Of a stretch of DNA of 64,000 nt, positions 11,755 to 21,931 are shown in pieces (the stretch's first letter is position 1; each line of letters begins with the position of its first letter). The stretch is taken from NCBI GenBank assembly GCA_021234155.1, contig JAJEKV010000039.1, forward strand, positions 2,980,001-3,044,000, written 5' to 3'. Both the position numbers and the translations under genes were made by a program. The stretch comes from Isoetes taiwanensis (taxonomy: Eukaryota; Streptophyta; Lycopodiopsida; Isoetales; Isoetaceae). The notes below the pieces were generated by a model. That model searched no databases. It was not told where the DNA came from and saw nothing but the letters and a program-made list of their open reading frames with translations.

Positions 11755-11830
11755 GGGTGAAAGCATGCTACAGTGTACCACTTTTGGAACCCTCAAAAGT
11801 ACCTACACTGGGTACTTTTAAAACTGGTAC
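11755..11830. repeat. Short dispersed repeat shared with about 29655
   Basis: GGGTGAAAGCATGCTA is followed by GTGTACCA and then AAAAGTACC and a GGTACT motif. The same order is seen at 29655-29760 in the same orientation. It lies just upstream of a LINE but is not part of it, because the second copy lies beside a LINE fragment of opposite orientation. Confidence 0.45.
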
Positions 11831-11888
11831 TTTTTGTTTTTTCTTCCCATTAAAATCTATCCAAAGGTTCTGAATTGAAGATCAATTT

Positions 11889-12590
11889 AAGAAAAGAACT
11901 GCACTAAAGGGGAACAATGTATGGATCAATGAGGACCTAACTAAAGATCAGCTACAAGAACATAAGGCACAAGTTCAAATAATGAAGGAAGCAAGGCAAG
12001 CGGGCAAGAAGGCGTTTCTGGAGGAACAGGGAGGTTGTTGTTCAAATGGAATAGGGATTCGAGACCATCAGGGTGGGGTGTGGAATGTTAATACCTTAAA
12101 GCTCAGTGATGTAGATACAATGGAGGATGTTTTGGCAAGGCTTGACTTAGTTTTCTTTTTGGAAACCGGAGAACATGAAGGGCGTGGTCTACCTGTAATC
12201 AACGGCTTTTCTCTCATCGATTCAGTCTGGAACCATAAGGGTTGGAGGCTTAAAGGGTTTGGAGGCATTGGCTGCTATATTAGAACAGAATTTACACACA
12301 TGGTCAAATTGGTAAACCACAGAGCTACAAAAAATTACATTTGGATCGAGCTGCCCGGCAGGGACAAAAGGTTGTTTCTGGCAGGATGTTATTTCCCCCC
12401 CAGGGAGTCACCAACCTATAATGTGGGGGACGTTGATAGAGACGATCCGTTCCACTATCTGGAGCAGGATATTGTTAGATTAACGCTGCTGGGTAACACA
12501 ATGCTTTTGGGTGATTTTAATGGACGCATTGCTAATAGGCAGGCAGCCATTAGTAGTGACCATGGTGATGCAGTATGGAATGTTGGATGA
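11889..12590 (+). pseudogene. LINE 1 ORF1p tail and endonuclease region
   Basis: The first 150 bases encode KGNNVWINEDLT and QAGKKAFLEE, typical of the C-terminal domain of L1-type ORF1 proteins, which bind element RNA. The same frame continues into an endonuclease/exonuclease/phosphatase fold: RLDLVFFLETGEHEG, GFGGIGCYIR, YIWIELPG, FLAGCYFPPRESP and MLLGDFNGRIA. The GDFNGR block matches the conserved GDFN active-site motif of LINE endonucleases. The frame stops at 12590. Further endonuclease residues (AIDFAIAAR) appear in another frame near 12760, showing frameshift decay. Having the ORF1 tail and endonuclease in one frame may reflect a deletion of the ORF1-ORF2 spacer. Confidence 0.7.
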
Positions 12591-13016
12591 GGCTGAGGTA
12601 ATAGACTCGATGGGCTAGAACCTCACAGATACAATTCTGGCATGAAGCCCCCAAGGTCTCCACTTGCTAAGCATGTGCAGTGGACTGGATCTTCTGGTTT
12701 ATAATGGTACACATAGATTCCCGGGGACAGGTTTGCGCACCTGCCACGATGCTAGTGCTATTGATTTTGCTATTGCCGCGCGTACTTTTTCATAAGGAAG
12801 TGAAGGCCTTTCATGTAGGAGAGAGAGTTGCATCGAAGTCCTGATCATGTCCCATTGTTTTCGAGGTTTTTGTGAATGGGAACCCATAGTATATCAAGAC
12901 GGTAGCCAAACCAATACATACGTGATGCATTATAGTAAAATGTGAGAAATTCCAGCAAATATGTGAAGAACGAATTAGTAAAGCCCAGTGGCCTACTCAC
13001 GCCGAAATGCAGATAA

Positions 13017-14475
13017 GTGAGTTACTTTCTTCGCTACCAAAGCAAAGGCCGGTGCGATTGCTTTCAGTCTAGAAGAAGACAGCTGGGCCTACCCTGCAAT
13101 TCTTGGTTCGATGTGGAGTGCAAAGAGAAAAGACAGCAATATAAGCAAGCAGAAGCTAGTCGCAGACAAAGCGTGAAGAAAGAGTACATGAAGCTGATCA
13201 AATGTAAAAAAAGAGAATACTTACGCAAGAAGATGCACTACTACAAAAATAGGTAGAAATGGCACAAAAGTGACATTTATTCTCTGCCTTTTTACCGGGT
13301 ATAAACGTCACTTTTGTGCCATTTGGGGAGCACAAACGTCATAAAGGGCACAAAAGTGCCGTTTATGCCCGGTAAAAAGGCGGAGGATAAATGTCACTTT
13401 TGTGTCATTTCTACCTATTTTTGTAGTAGTGATGGAAAACATGGTGAAGGAGTTGGTTACAGAGCCCAAGAAATTCTGGAATAGAATGAGGGCTAAAGGG
13501 AAACAGGATGTGGAGCTGGACCTAGGATTGCTGATGCAGCAACTCCGTAAACTGTACTACGTTCCGGATGAGGGGGGAGTGCATATTGCCAATAGGTACA
13601 AAGCACTTCAAATCTCAGTTGAGGACACTCTTGGTGGTCTAAAAAAACTGGCAAATGGAAAAGCAGCTGATATACAGGGACTAGTGGCAGAAATGATCAA
13701 GTGGGCGGGAACATCAACAGCAGAGGTTCTCACCTTGATGTTCAATGCAGCAATGCGCGAGGGCTTCCCACCTTCGTGGCAAGTGAACAGAGTTGTACCC
13801 CTACATAAAGCAGGCGATAAGACGGATCCTGGTAACTATCGCATGATCATGGTTAGTAGCCTCTTTTCTAAGCTATTTGCTACCATACTTGATGATAAAA
13901 TAAGCTAATGTAAGAACATGAGGTTAGACCCAAAGGGCAAGCAGGTTTTAGAAAACATAAGTCCACTATAGACCATTTACTGACAATCAGATGTATGATT
14001 GACACAGTCAAAGGGACCAGAAGGCCATTATTTGCTACTTTTGTAGACTTCACGAAAGCATTCGATATGGTGCAGCGAGACTTTTTGTGGCAAAGGCTAG
14101 AGGCACTTGGAATACCCGAAGACCTCCGTGTGGCGGCAAAAACCCTGTATGAGAAGGTGCTGGTCCAACTATCATTCCCGTTGTCACAGAGCTGCCCAGA
14201 CTTGGTTGAAAGTAATATTGGCGTTAAACAAGGCTGCCCGCTCTCACCTACGCTTTTTGGGTTGTTTATAGATGAGCTTGAGAGCTGGATAACTCAAAGA
14301 TGGGGGATGGAAGTGAGTTGGCAGGCCATGTTATTATGTTGTTGCTATATGCAGATGACATTGTACTTTTGTCACGGAGTGCCCAAGGGATGCAGAATCA
14401 CTTAGATGCTTTGGCTACCTTTTGTGACAACAAAGGTATGAAAGTAAACATGGCTAAGACAAACCGATAGTGTTC
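13017..14475 (+). pseudogene. LINE 1 reverse transcriptase region
   Basis: The segments 13017-13235 and 13435-13908 were one frame before the MITE inserted. They give the linker and the first RT blocks: LANGKAADIQGLVAEMIKWAG, VVPLHKAGDKTDPGNYR, MVSSLFSKLFATIL. The frame 13995-14405 gives FVDFTKAFDMVQRDFLW and GVKQGCPLSPTLFGLFID. The catalytic YADD motif (LLYADDIVLLSR) is at about 14344-14370 in a shifted frame. Palm and fingers blocks are all present, but at least three frame changes and a stop make it non-functional. Confidence 0.8.
13236..13431. mobile_element. CACTA-type MITE (196 bp) with ATG target duplication
   Basis: The element begins CACTACTACAAAAATAGG and ends with the exact reverse complement CCTATTTTTGTAGTAGTG. 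Almost the whole 196 bp folds back on itself, with inner arms around GGCACAAAAGTGACATTTAT and ACCGGGTATAAACG. ATG occurs directly on both sides (13233-13235 and 13432-13434), the 3-bp duplication typical of CACTA (En/Spm) elements. The MITE interrupts LINE 1; without it and one ATG the two LINE reading frames join in phase. Confidence 0.93.
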
Positions 14476-14593
14476 GTGCTAACAAAGTAGACAAGTATGC
14501 TTTCTCGTGATAAAGGGGAAGAGATCGATATTGTAGACATTATAAGTATCCGGGTTTGGTAGTGGACAAGAGCCCCGAGCCGGAACCAAGCGG

Positions 14594-15475
14594 TTGAGCA
14601 AAAGGTTAATGGCGCCTAAAGGCCCCAGACGCTATGCAAGAGGAAGTGCTATCGTGCGTAGATATGGGACTTCAAAGATGAGAAAGATGATATATGTCGC
14701 CTTTGTACAAAAGAGTGCTTTTATGGGTGCGAGGTTTGGGGGCCTGCCCTCACTAGACAAATGGAAAAAGGTAGAAAAAATACGTAAAAAATTCTTTTCA
14801 TGCGTAACTTGGCACTAAGATGCATTAACCCTATGATATGATGCTTGTGGAGTGTGATATGCTGCCCTTGGAGATGGAAGCCTTATACAGACTCCTTATT
14901 TACTTAAACAAGGTGCAATCTCACACGGATCAGGCTAGCTTGCCTTACTTGGCCTTTCTGAGCTGTCAAAGTAAAGGTTGGTATGCAGACATTGTGTTAT
15001 GGCTCAAAAAATGGGGGATGGACATAAGAGATCTCGAATTAAATAAAGATGATATTAAAGGTTGGGTAAAGAGATGCGCCTTGCACAAGATGTGGAATGT
15101 CCCAGAAACCAAAAAAGAGTATTACAGGAGAGTCATGAATCCAGACCTGCGAGGAGCTTCATATCTAAAGGCTAGTCTGTCAACAAAGCTTAGACATATG
15201 ATCGAGAGGGATGAGACTCACCACATCACCTAGGTGTTGAGATTGGCCACTGGGCAGATATACCTCATGAGCTCGGATGCTGTAAAATCTGTGGATCAGG
15301 GGAAGTGGAGGATGAGGAACATGTTATTTTGCTATGTCCTGCATACCAGTGCCTTCGGGCAAAGTTTAAGATACATGTTCCAGATCTAGTCAGCTTCTTT
15401 GAGCTCCCTCCGGCTACCATTGGGTGCTTCCTGGTAGAAGCCATGCAAACAAGAGATATCACTTGAAAACACTAT
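14594..15475 (+). pseudogene. LINE 1 C-terminal region with CCHC knuckle
   Basis: Frames 14594-14818 and 14838-15233 match the C-terminal region of LINE 2 in order: a YVAFVQKSAFMGARFGGLP-type segment, then LVECDMLPLEMEALYRLLIY, then a stretch ending near RHMIERDETHH. A knuckle follows at about 15278-15340, reading CCKICGSGEVEDEEHVILLC. This cysteine/histidine pattern is common at the end of LINE ORF2. Frames are shifted between the pieces. Confidence 0.65.
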
Positions 15476-15633
15476 TAGGGGCTAGCGAGTGTCAGTACGA
15501 AGAAGAGAGCACTAATATGTTCTTACCTGAAGACATATTAGATGACTTAATCTATGATGTAGAATGTATGTTATGAACGTCTTCTAGGCCTGATGGTCTC
15601 ACAGGCGTGATAATAAAGATTTCATTTCATTTC

Positions 15634-15636
<3 letters not shown>

Positions 15637-15712
<76 letters not shown>
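15637..15712. repeat. (TC)n microsatellite, about 76 bp
   Basis: Uninterrupted TC dinucleotides sit between the ATTTC tail of LINE 1 and the first coding bases of LINE 2. It probably expanded from the LINE 1 tail and served as the landing site of LINE 2. Confidence 0.95.
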
Positions 15713-15717
<5 letters not shown>

Positions 15718-16996
15718 GGTCTAAGGCGGAATAAACAAGAAGATATTCCTCTAAAAGCACAGGACCTATGGCAGCATGTGCTCAAGCTCTACCACAACGA
15801 GGATGTATCAATAAATGGACAGAGACCGAAATCTGGTTTGTCAAATACGGAAGAAGAAGTGGCAGCAGGTATATCTTCATTGGCAAATGGCAAAGCACCG
15901 GATCTTCATGGTTTATGTGCGGAACATTTAAAATGGGCTGGTCCTGCTATACATCCTTTGGTGGCGAGATTGTTTAATATGGCAGTGGCACAGGGATTCC
16001 CGCTTGATTGGAGTAGAAACCGAGTGGTTCCAGTGTTTAAGGGAGGTTCGAGGAAGGAGGTGAACAACTACCGAATTATTATGGTAAGTAGTTTATTTTC
16101 AAAACTCTTTTCCACAATTTTAGAGAAGAAGCTGAGTAACTGGGCTGAGCTTAATCACAAACGAGCTGAGACACAGGCAGGTTTTAGAGTAGGGAGATCC
16201 ACTCTGGATCATTTGTTGGTGTGAAAGCAATATTTGACAATGTTAAGGGCTCAAAGAAACCGATCATATTATTTGTAGACTTTAAGAAGGCCTTTGATAA
16301 GGTCTCACCGGACCAACTTTGGAAGAGATTGGATAAGTTGAATGTCCCGCATGATATTAGAGATGCTGTGAAGGTACTATACGAGAAGGTACTAGTACAA
16401 TTGTCACACCCGTTCTCGATGGATATTTCAGAGTGTGTGGAGAGTAATATTGGAGTCAAACAAGGGTGTCCGTTGTCTCCAATACTATTTGGACTCTTTA
16501 TTGATGGCCTGGAGGAATGGCTTCATGATAACTGCCCAGGGGGAACAGAAATCCACGGATATGTTATCCAATTGTTGATGTATGCGGATGATGTGGTCAT
16601 CTTGGCGCGTTCTAAGGAGCATATGCAGAGACACTTGGATGGACTAGCAGCCTTTTGTGACCAAACTGATATGCAGGTAAATCTGGAGAAGACTAATATC
16701 ATGACAGTAGGTGTTTTGAAACAAGATCACATTTTCAGGTACAAAGGGAGTAAGGTGAACATGTGTGATTCATACAAGTATCTGGGTCTTGTTTTTCGCA
16801 GAAACCATAGATGGAATGCATGTATTACTCAACGAGTGGATGGAGGTCAAAAAGCTTTATATATATGCATTACAAAGTATGTGTAGGAGATCTCACCTTT
16901 GGTCGTGGAACCTCAAGGTAAAGCTGTTTCAATCTTTGGTTCAGAATGTGGTCCTATATGGTTGTGAAGTCTGGGGCCCGAGTCTTCCACAATGCT
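15713..16996 (+). pseudogene. LINE 2 reverse transcriptase
   Basis: The frame to 16224 carries GISSLANGKAPDLHGLCAEH, RNRVVPVFKGG, NNYRIIMVSSLFSKLFSTIL and TQAGFRVGRSTLDHLLV. After a one-step frame change, 16221-16886 carries FVDFKKAFDKVSPDQLWKRL, GVKQGCPLSPILFGLFIDG and the catalytic LLMYADDVVILA (YADD at 16581-16592), followed by the thumb block SYKYLGLVFRR. A second change near 16860 leads to LFQSLVQNVVLYGCEVWGP, ending at a stop near 17015. Only two or three frame faults separate it from an intact RT. Confidence 0.85.
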
Positions 16997-17019
16997 TGTG
17001 GGAAGATATAGAGTAGATT

Positions 17020-17811
17020 TTGAAGAAATTCCTAAGATTAGAGCTCGGAGTGAAGGTTCAAACTCCCTATCCCATGATGTTGGCTGAGAGTGGTTTTATG
17101 CCTCTTGAAGGGGAAGCACTATTTAGATGCATTCAGTATCTGAAGAGGGTGCTACTTATGGATGAGACTAGACTTCCACATGTAGCTCTGATGGCTAGTA
17201 AAGAGAAAGGGATGTTTCAGGATGTGAAGAGATGGCTTAGTAAATGGGATCTTTCATGGGATGAAGTGATCTTAGTAGAGAAGGATCTAAGGACATGGAT
17301 TTCTTCGAGAACCTACAAGAAGGTATGGTCACATCCAAAGACGAAAATGATTTTATACAAACAGAATATCAATCCCAAACTGGAAACGGCAAAGCATTTG
17401 AAAGAAAATATTTCCATACAGAAAAGGCATGCTATAAGCAGGATTCGCCTTAGTTCTCACCATTTGGGGGTAGAAGTGGGGAGATGGGGACATATCATTC
17501 CGAGGGATCAAAGATATTGCAAGCTATGTGACATGGATCAGGTGGAGGATGAGGATCATGCATTGCTCAAATGCTTAACATATAAGTTATTGAGGTTTGA
17601 GTATGGAATTCAACATGAGGATCTCCCAACCTTTTTCTCTACAATGGATGGAGAGGCGCGAGGTAAGTATGTGATAGAACTCCTGAGGCTTAGGGAGTCT
17701 TGCTTGGATATGCATCATGTAAGGGACATGGATGTTTTTGATAATGTGAGTGAGAGTGATGAGCTAGATGAGGATTCAGAAACTCATCTATTATTCTATG
17801 ATGGTGTATAA
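17020..17811 (+). pseudogene. LINE 2 ORF2 C-terminal domain
   Basis: A 263-codon open frame continues the ORF2 protein beyond the RT thumb. It contains LAESGFMPLEGEALFRC and the knuckle YCKLCDMDQVEDEDHALLKC around residue 165, a Cys-Cys-His-Cys arrangement. It ends in an acidic tail near DELDEDSETHLLF and a TAA stop. The function of this domain in LINEs is probably nucleic acid binding. It is separated from the RT frame by one in-frame stop at about 17014. Confidence 0.75.
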
Positions 17812-17900
17812 ATGTAATCTATTTGTCTAATAGGCCTTTGAGGCCAACTATGGACATAATAAACTTTTCTTCTTCTTCTTCTTCTCTGTCTCTCTCTCCA

Positions 17901-18220
17901 GACGTAATAAATACAACATTTCATTTCTCTCTGTGTATGTGTCTGTGTGATTGGGTATTATAAAAGAGTTTGGCTCTCACCGGAGCGGAGAGGCCAGACC
18001 CCAAGAGACAAACCCTAGAAAGGTTAATGGAGGCGCCTTTTCCACAAAGCGCCCGGATGTCGTATGCTAATGCCCCTCTCCGAGAGCTCGGCTCCCTTAT
18101 CTGACCATTGAATCCTCCATTCAAGCAACCTGCTTTGAGCAGGTCCAAAAAAATTTAAGATCGGCTCGAGAGAACTTAATAAACCACGACGCGTCCAGCA
18201 GGCAGCCGTGTAGAAACCTA
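17901..18220. other. No gene recognised
   Basis: Contains a GC-richer patch (about 17975-18130) with overlapping short frames but no recognisable protein or RNA. Confidence 0.3.
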
Positions 18221-18567
18221 AGGGTATGGTCACATGTACATGTCAATATGAAGGGATAGACGTCAAAATTTCAAAAACTAAGGGTCACATGGGAGTTTTT
18301 GACATGAAGAGCTTCATGTCAACGTCTATCCATTCCACGGGCTTCCTCTTCTACTGAAGGAGTCCATGTTGACATGAAGCCTTTTATTTTGACACGCTGT
18401 AAAATCTTGGAATAGATCAACCGCCTAAATTAAGGAAGTTTCTTTGAACGGTTCATAGCTTTTTGACGGCATTTCCTTTGAAGATGAACATGCTACCCCA
18501 ACCTTTTTATAAGCATTCAAGTCGACATGAAAGACGTCATGTCAACATCCTCATATGACCTGGCCCT
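18221..18567. mobile_element. MITE-like element with nested inverted repeats
   Basis: The left end reads AGGGTATGGTCACATG and the reverse complement of the right end reads AGGGCCAGGTCATATG, 12 of 16 identical. Inside, GACATGAAG and CTTCATGTC recur in both orientations (for example TGACATGAAGAGCTTCATGTCA near 18300-18321). There is no coding potential and no clear target duplication. Confidence 0.45.
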
Positions 18568-18950
18568 AAGTATTTTCTCGTTCGGGCAGTACAGAGGCTC
18601 CCCAATGGCAATTTGACTTCGCCATATCATCAAAAATGGCAAAATTACATGCTTCAATGATTGCACAAATGGCAAACGAATGCTCTTTTCCCCTTAGGTG
18701 AGGATCGCACAAGCATTTATAGATTAAGGCATAAGGCTTAGCCTCGCATACCTTGGGTTTCGAAAGTATTTGAGTCTCCTTTAGAGATTCCAATTTGTGA
18801 TAGGCATGGTGAAGATGAAAAGTTAATTGTCAATGACAAAAATGAAAATTGTTGTCACAATCAGTGAGAACAACATTCGTGATCATTATCCTTGTTATCA
18901 CGATGGCATGGAGTAATGTAAGAAACAAGCAATGCCTACAAAGGTTAGTT
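18568..18950. other. No gene recognised
   Basis: Unassigned sequence between a MITE-like element and an HSP70 remnant. Confidence 0.3.
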
Positions 18951-19275
18951 TTTTGTTCCAAGGAGACACATATGTATGCCTCAGATTCTATCATTACTAT
19001 GGGCTCATTTTGAGGAGCTCAACATGGATTTGTTTAGAAAATGTATGGAATCGATTGGGCATGGATAAGACTTCCATCCATGATGTTGTATTGCCGAGGA
19101 TCAACACGATCCTAAGGTGCAACAAATTGTTGCAAGATTTTTTCAATGGAAAGAAGCTATGCAGAGCAATAACTCTGATGAGACAGCTTGCATATGGAGC
19201 TGCTGTTCAAGCAAAAGCCGCATATGGAACATGTTTTCTTGGTGTATTGATTCAAGTTTATTTAAAGTGACATTT
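18951..19275 (+). pseudogene. Cytosolic HSP70 (Hsc70) processed-looking fragment
   Basis: Pieces of the HSP70 nucleotide-binding domain can be read in shifting frames: a DFY..TRARFEEL-like stretch at about 18980, then EELNMDLFRKCME, MDKTSIHDVVL and LLQDFFNGKKLC, and AYGAAVQAKAAYG. The last bases give GVLIQVY, which in HSP70 belongs to the substrate-binding domain about 65 residues further on, so an internal deletion has joined the two. No introns are visible between the pieces. It covers only about a fifth of an HSP70 and has several frameshifts. Confidence 0.75.
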
Positions 19276-19866
19276 CTTTTTGTGCATGTTGGAGAAACAA
19301 AAGGAAACACGAATCGATAAGAGATGCTTAATTATACCTATTGTTTCCTCGATAACAATATCTATGAATTTAGGGCACCCAAGCACAAGAAGAAAAGGGA
19401 TCCGCGAAGAACCAATCAGCCACTACACAATAAAGTGTTAAACATGGCATTTCTAATGACCTTACCAAAAGCAAATGATTCATCATGTTCGACAGATAAT
19501 GAACACAAAATTTGTGAAAGATCATGAAAAAATCCCTCCAGAAAACATCATGGAGAGACATCAAAGGTGGTTCATACAAGGTACCCGGATGATCCAAAAA
19601 ACGCCACCAAGCATGGAGGTGCCTTGGCTGTTTCCCAATCCCACCAGCCTTCATCTAGGTTGCAAACAAGTATTTCCTTTTCAATACTTCTGCTCTTCTT
19701 CCTGGCTTCAGCAGAAGCAAAAATCACAGAATCCCCATTTCTGCTATATCCAATCATTTTAACGGCGCTGCTTATGTGCTCCTTAGGTACACTAACAATG
19801 GGGTTCCATTTTAGACCTTTGCTTCCAATCTTTCTGTAAATTACAAGATTTTTGCCTGCAAACCGC
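19276..19866. other. No gene recognised; 3' flank of the F-box ORF
   Basis: Several short overlapping frames on both strands, none matching a known family. The F-box mRNA 3' end, or a further exon of it, could lie here. Confidence 0.3.
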
Positions 19867-20802
19867 CTATGTATGTATTAATATCAAAGCACCTTCTCTA
19901 TCTGCTCCAAGTTCAGGCACTTGATTGTAATAGTCATCAACAATATAATCCACAACATCTCCTCTAAATGCAACCTCTCGCCATGTATCTGCCAGAATGT
20001 TGTAGGAAAGTATGCTGTGAGGATAAGAATCATAGTGTCCCCTTATTGTGACAAAATGAACCACCCCATTATGCACTGTTTTGGTACCATTCTGCAAATT
20101 TCCTTCACAGATCATCCCACCATCACTACATTTGTTGTTTGTGCCGCTGCGCCTGGACCAGCTTTCTACATCAGAATCATACACATCTGCCAGAAAAGTG
20201 GTATCTGGGCAGTCACAATCCAGAGGCTTGCATTCACAGTGCTCCTTTGGAAGCTCCCAATAAGAAATCACAACTACTTTATACCTAAGCCTCTTGCTGC
20301 ATGATCTGCATGCAACTACATGCAATGCAACTATACAAGCACTGAAATCAAGCCTGCAAGATGGAGCTTTGGGTAAGAATTTAGACGAACCGGTAAGGGG
20401 ATTCAGAACTGCCAGTTGCCAATTCGCAGCGCTTCTTGTTGTACCCACGCAAACGAGGCCGTTGTGAGAATCCAAAACTTCGCCATAGCCGGCGAGATTT
20501 GAGAAGGAAAAAGCAGCCCACTTCTTAGGGGACTGGGATGAGATGAGGGCCGCCGCCTGCGCTGCTCCAGGGACTGATCGGAAGAAAATGAACCAGGGCT
20601 CTTGTGCTGAAACACGAGAAAGTATTTGTCCAGAATAAATCTCAGACTTCCATGTTTTGCAAACTATGGCAGCTCGAGCTAGGCTTGCCAGCGGCAGCCA
20701 TGATAAGACATGCAGCTGCAAGAAAAGAGGGGTAAGGCGCTCCATATTGCGGGATCCATTGTTTTGGCCATCGGTGGATTTGGGTTTGGGTTTGGGTCTC
20801 AC
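19867..20802 (-). CDS. F-box protein, intact 311-codon ORF
   Basis: The ATG is at 20802 and a TAG at 19867-19869 ends an uninterrupted frame. Residues about 22-60 form an F-box: LTPLFLQLHVLSWLPLASLA, followed by AAIVCKTWKSEIYS with the usual Leu-Pro and Cys-x-x-Trp spacing. Such domains bind SKP1 and bring substrates to an SCF ubiquitin ligase. The rest looks like the plant F-box-associated/kelch-like type, with repeated short beta-strand patterns (GEVLDSHNGLVCVGT, WQLAVLNPLTGSSKFLP, VYDSDVESWSRRSG, NGVVHFVTIRGHY, ILSYNILADTWREV). These read as one propeller-like substrate receptor. The C-terminus (LILIHT) is short for the family, which often reaches 350-400 residues, so a 3' exon or a truncation is possible. 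It is the best-preserved host gene in the window. The substrate is unknown. Confidence 0.8.
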   Translation of the reverse strand: MRPKPKPKSTDGQNNGSRNMERLTPLFLQLHVLSWLPLASLARAAIVCKTWKSEIYSGQILSRVSAQEPWFIFFRSVPGAAQAAALISSQSPKKWAAFSFSNLAGYGEVLDSHNGLVCVGTTRSAANWQLAVLNPLTGSSKFLPKAPSCRLDFSACIVALHVVACRSCSKRLRYKVVVISYWELPKEHCECKPLDCDCPDTTFLADVYDSDVESWSRRSGTNNKCSDGGMICEGNLQNGTKTVHNGVVHFVTIRGHYDSYPHSILSYNILADTWREVAFRGDVVDYIVDDYYNQVPELGADREGALILIHT

Positions 20803-21086
20803 TAAGTTGTAGGCCTATGGTGTATATACTTGCACAGGTTGAAGAGCGTGATTGGTTCGAGTGAAAATAGTATGGTTAGCCTCTTACCAATTTTTGGGCT
20901 CGGAAGGGCTGGGGTATCTACACGTATGATTTTCAAGCATACCTCAAATTTTTGGGTTGCCCCTAGGCGCCAAGCCCTTGCTCATCTGGGTTTTTGGCAT
21001 ATTTTAAGTATATGTTAGAATATGCCTAGAATATACTAGAAACCGCTCCAAACTTGTTGTTGCCTGTAAACTGGTGGTCGTCAATC
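20803..21086. other. Upstream flank of the F-box gene
   Basis: On the minus strand a GTATATACACC stretch lies at about 20819-20829, only about 20 bases before the start codon. It could be a TATA element only if transcription or translation started further downstream. No other promoter feature is supportable. Confidence 0.25.
20949..21045. repeat. Dispersed repeat, copy related to 62699-62850
   Basis: AATTTTTGGGTTGCCCC, then TGGGTTTTTGGCATATTTTA and AGTATATGTTAGAATATGCC appear here in the same order as in the reverse complement of 62699-62850. The stop-and-go match suggests an old dispersed repeat. Confidence 0.5.
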
Positions 21087-21145
21087 GTGGAATGTGAGAT
21101 TACACTAGCACCAGATGCTAAGCCTATCAGTAAGGCACCTTATAG

Positions 21146-21228
21146 AATAGAATAGAATAGGATTTTATCGTCCACGGAGACCAACTGGCCTATGGGACCC
21201 AAGTACAAAAAGAGAGCAGCAGGCGCAT
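21146..21228 (-). mobile_element. 5'-truncated LINE 3' end (LINE 3 family)
   Basis: The bases from about 21146 (TAGAATAGAATAGGATTTTA) through CGTCCACGGAGACC, AACTGGCCTATGGGACCC and AAGTACAAA are nearly identical to 54080-54150, the 3' end of LINE 3. On the minus strand this is the LINE end followed by an ATTCT tail. It interrupts the gypsy pol frame between the codons for APYR and MSTP. Confidence 0.8.
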
Positions 21229-21288
21229 TAATGAGCACTCCAGAGCTGGCAGAGCTCAAGAAGCAATTGCAGGAGTTGCTACAGCTGG

Positions 21289-21918
21289 TGTTGTAATTGA
21301 ACTTATCTATACCAATCAATGCACTTGGTTAACTTATGCACTCAAGTAGATCACTATCAACACTTGAATGTTTAAGTCCTAAACTCTACAAATGATGTAA
21401 ATAATCAAGGCAAGTTACAAAGATTCAACCATTGGGTTTATTTACATGAATTACTGTAGCAATGAACTATAACTCAACTACTATTCATGGGTTGAATGAA
21501 AATATACACTCGAGAACCCAAGCCTCAATTACGAATTAGGCTTTCAATCTGAACTCCTTCAAGGTGCCCCTTGCCTTGCTTCATCTCCTTCTCGTCTCAT
21601 AATATACAGTTGATCATCCGACGGTTTTGCAGTCGGTTTAGAAAGGTTTAAAGGTGGTCGATTCTTTGATGCCTTTGCTTCCAATATTCGTGCCATCACC
21701 TCCTCATGTATAATTGGAATACTTATCACCTTGGACCATTGAACCTTTAAATATCAAGTTCAAATATGAACTCGGCATCATTGCAACTATCTCACCTAGG
21801 TCATTAATCCATCTCAAATATAAGAACCACTTTACCTAGGTTCTTAAGTGCAATTGAGTGCATATACTGCCAGATTAAATTGACTGAATATATGATGACT
21901 TCTACTTATATTCCAACA
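21289..21918 (-). repeat. copia 3' LTR
   Basis: On the minus strand it begins TGTTGGAATATAAG and ends CAATTACAACA, the standard TG...CA ends. It matches 24979-25608. Differences include an extra GTTACAAAGATTC-like segment here. Confidence 0.88.
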
Positions 21919-21931
21919 TTATTCCTTCATC
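21919..21931 (-). promoter_or_regulatory. copia polypurine tract
   Basis: The minus strand reads GATGAAGGAATAA directly before the 3' LTR, a purine-rich stretch where plus-strand DNA synthesis would start. Confidence 0.55.

Larger units (their letters stand above)
11889..15636 (+). mobile_element. LINE 1: decayed non-LTR retrotransposon
   Basis: In order the element carries the ORF1p C-terminal domain, an apurinic-type endonuclease, a reverse transcriptase, a C-terminal CCHC knuckle and an untranslated tail. The 3' end reads CTAGGCCTGATGGTCTCACA, then GCGTGATAATAAAG, and finishes in ATTTC repeats running into a TC microsatellite. The coding region is broken by many frame changes and by a CACTA MITE at 13236-13431. 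The 5' end is probably truncated near 11889. It belongs to the same broad family as LINE 2 directly downstream. The clade is not assigned. Confidence 0.8.
15713..17900 (+). mobile_element. LINE 2: 5'-truncated non-LTR retrotransposon
   Basis: The element begins inside the reverse transcriptase linker immediately after the TC run. It runs through RT and the C-terminal knuckle to an untranslated end reading AATAGGCCTTTGAGGCCAAC, then TATGGACATAATAAAC and a CTT-repeat tail at about 17862-17885. The frame is better preserved than in LINE 1, which suggests a younger insertion. The position directly after the LINE 1 tail fits target-primed insertion into the microsatellite. Confidence 0.8.
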
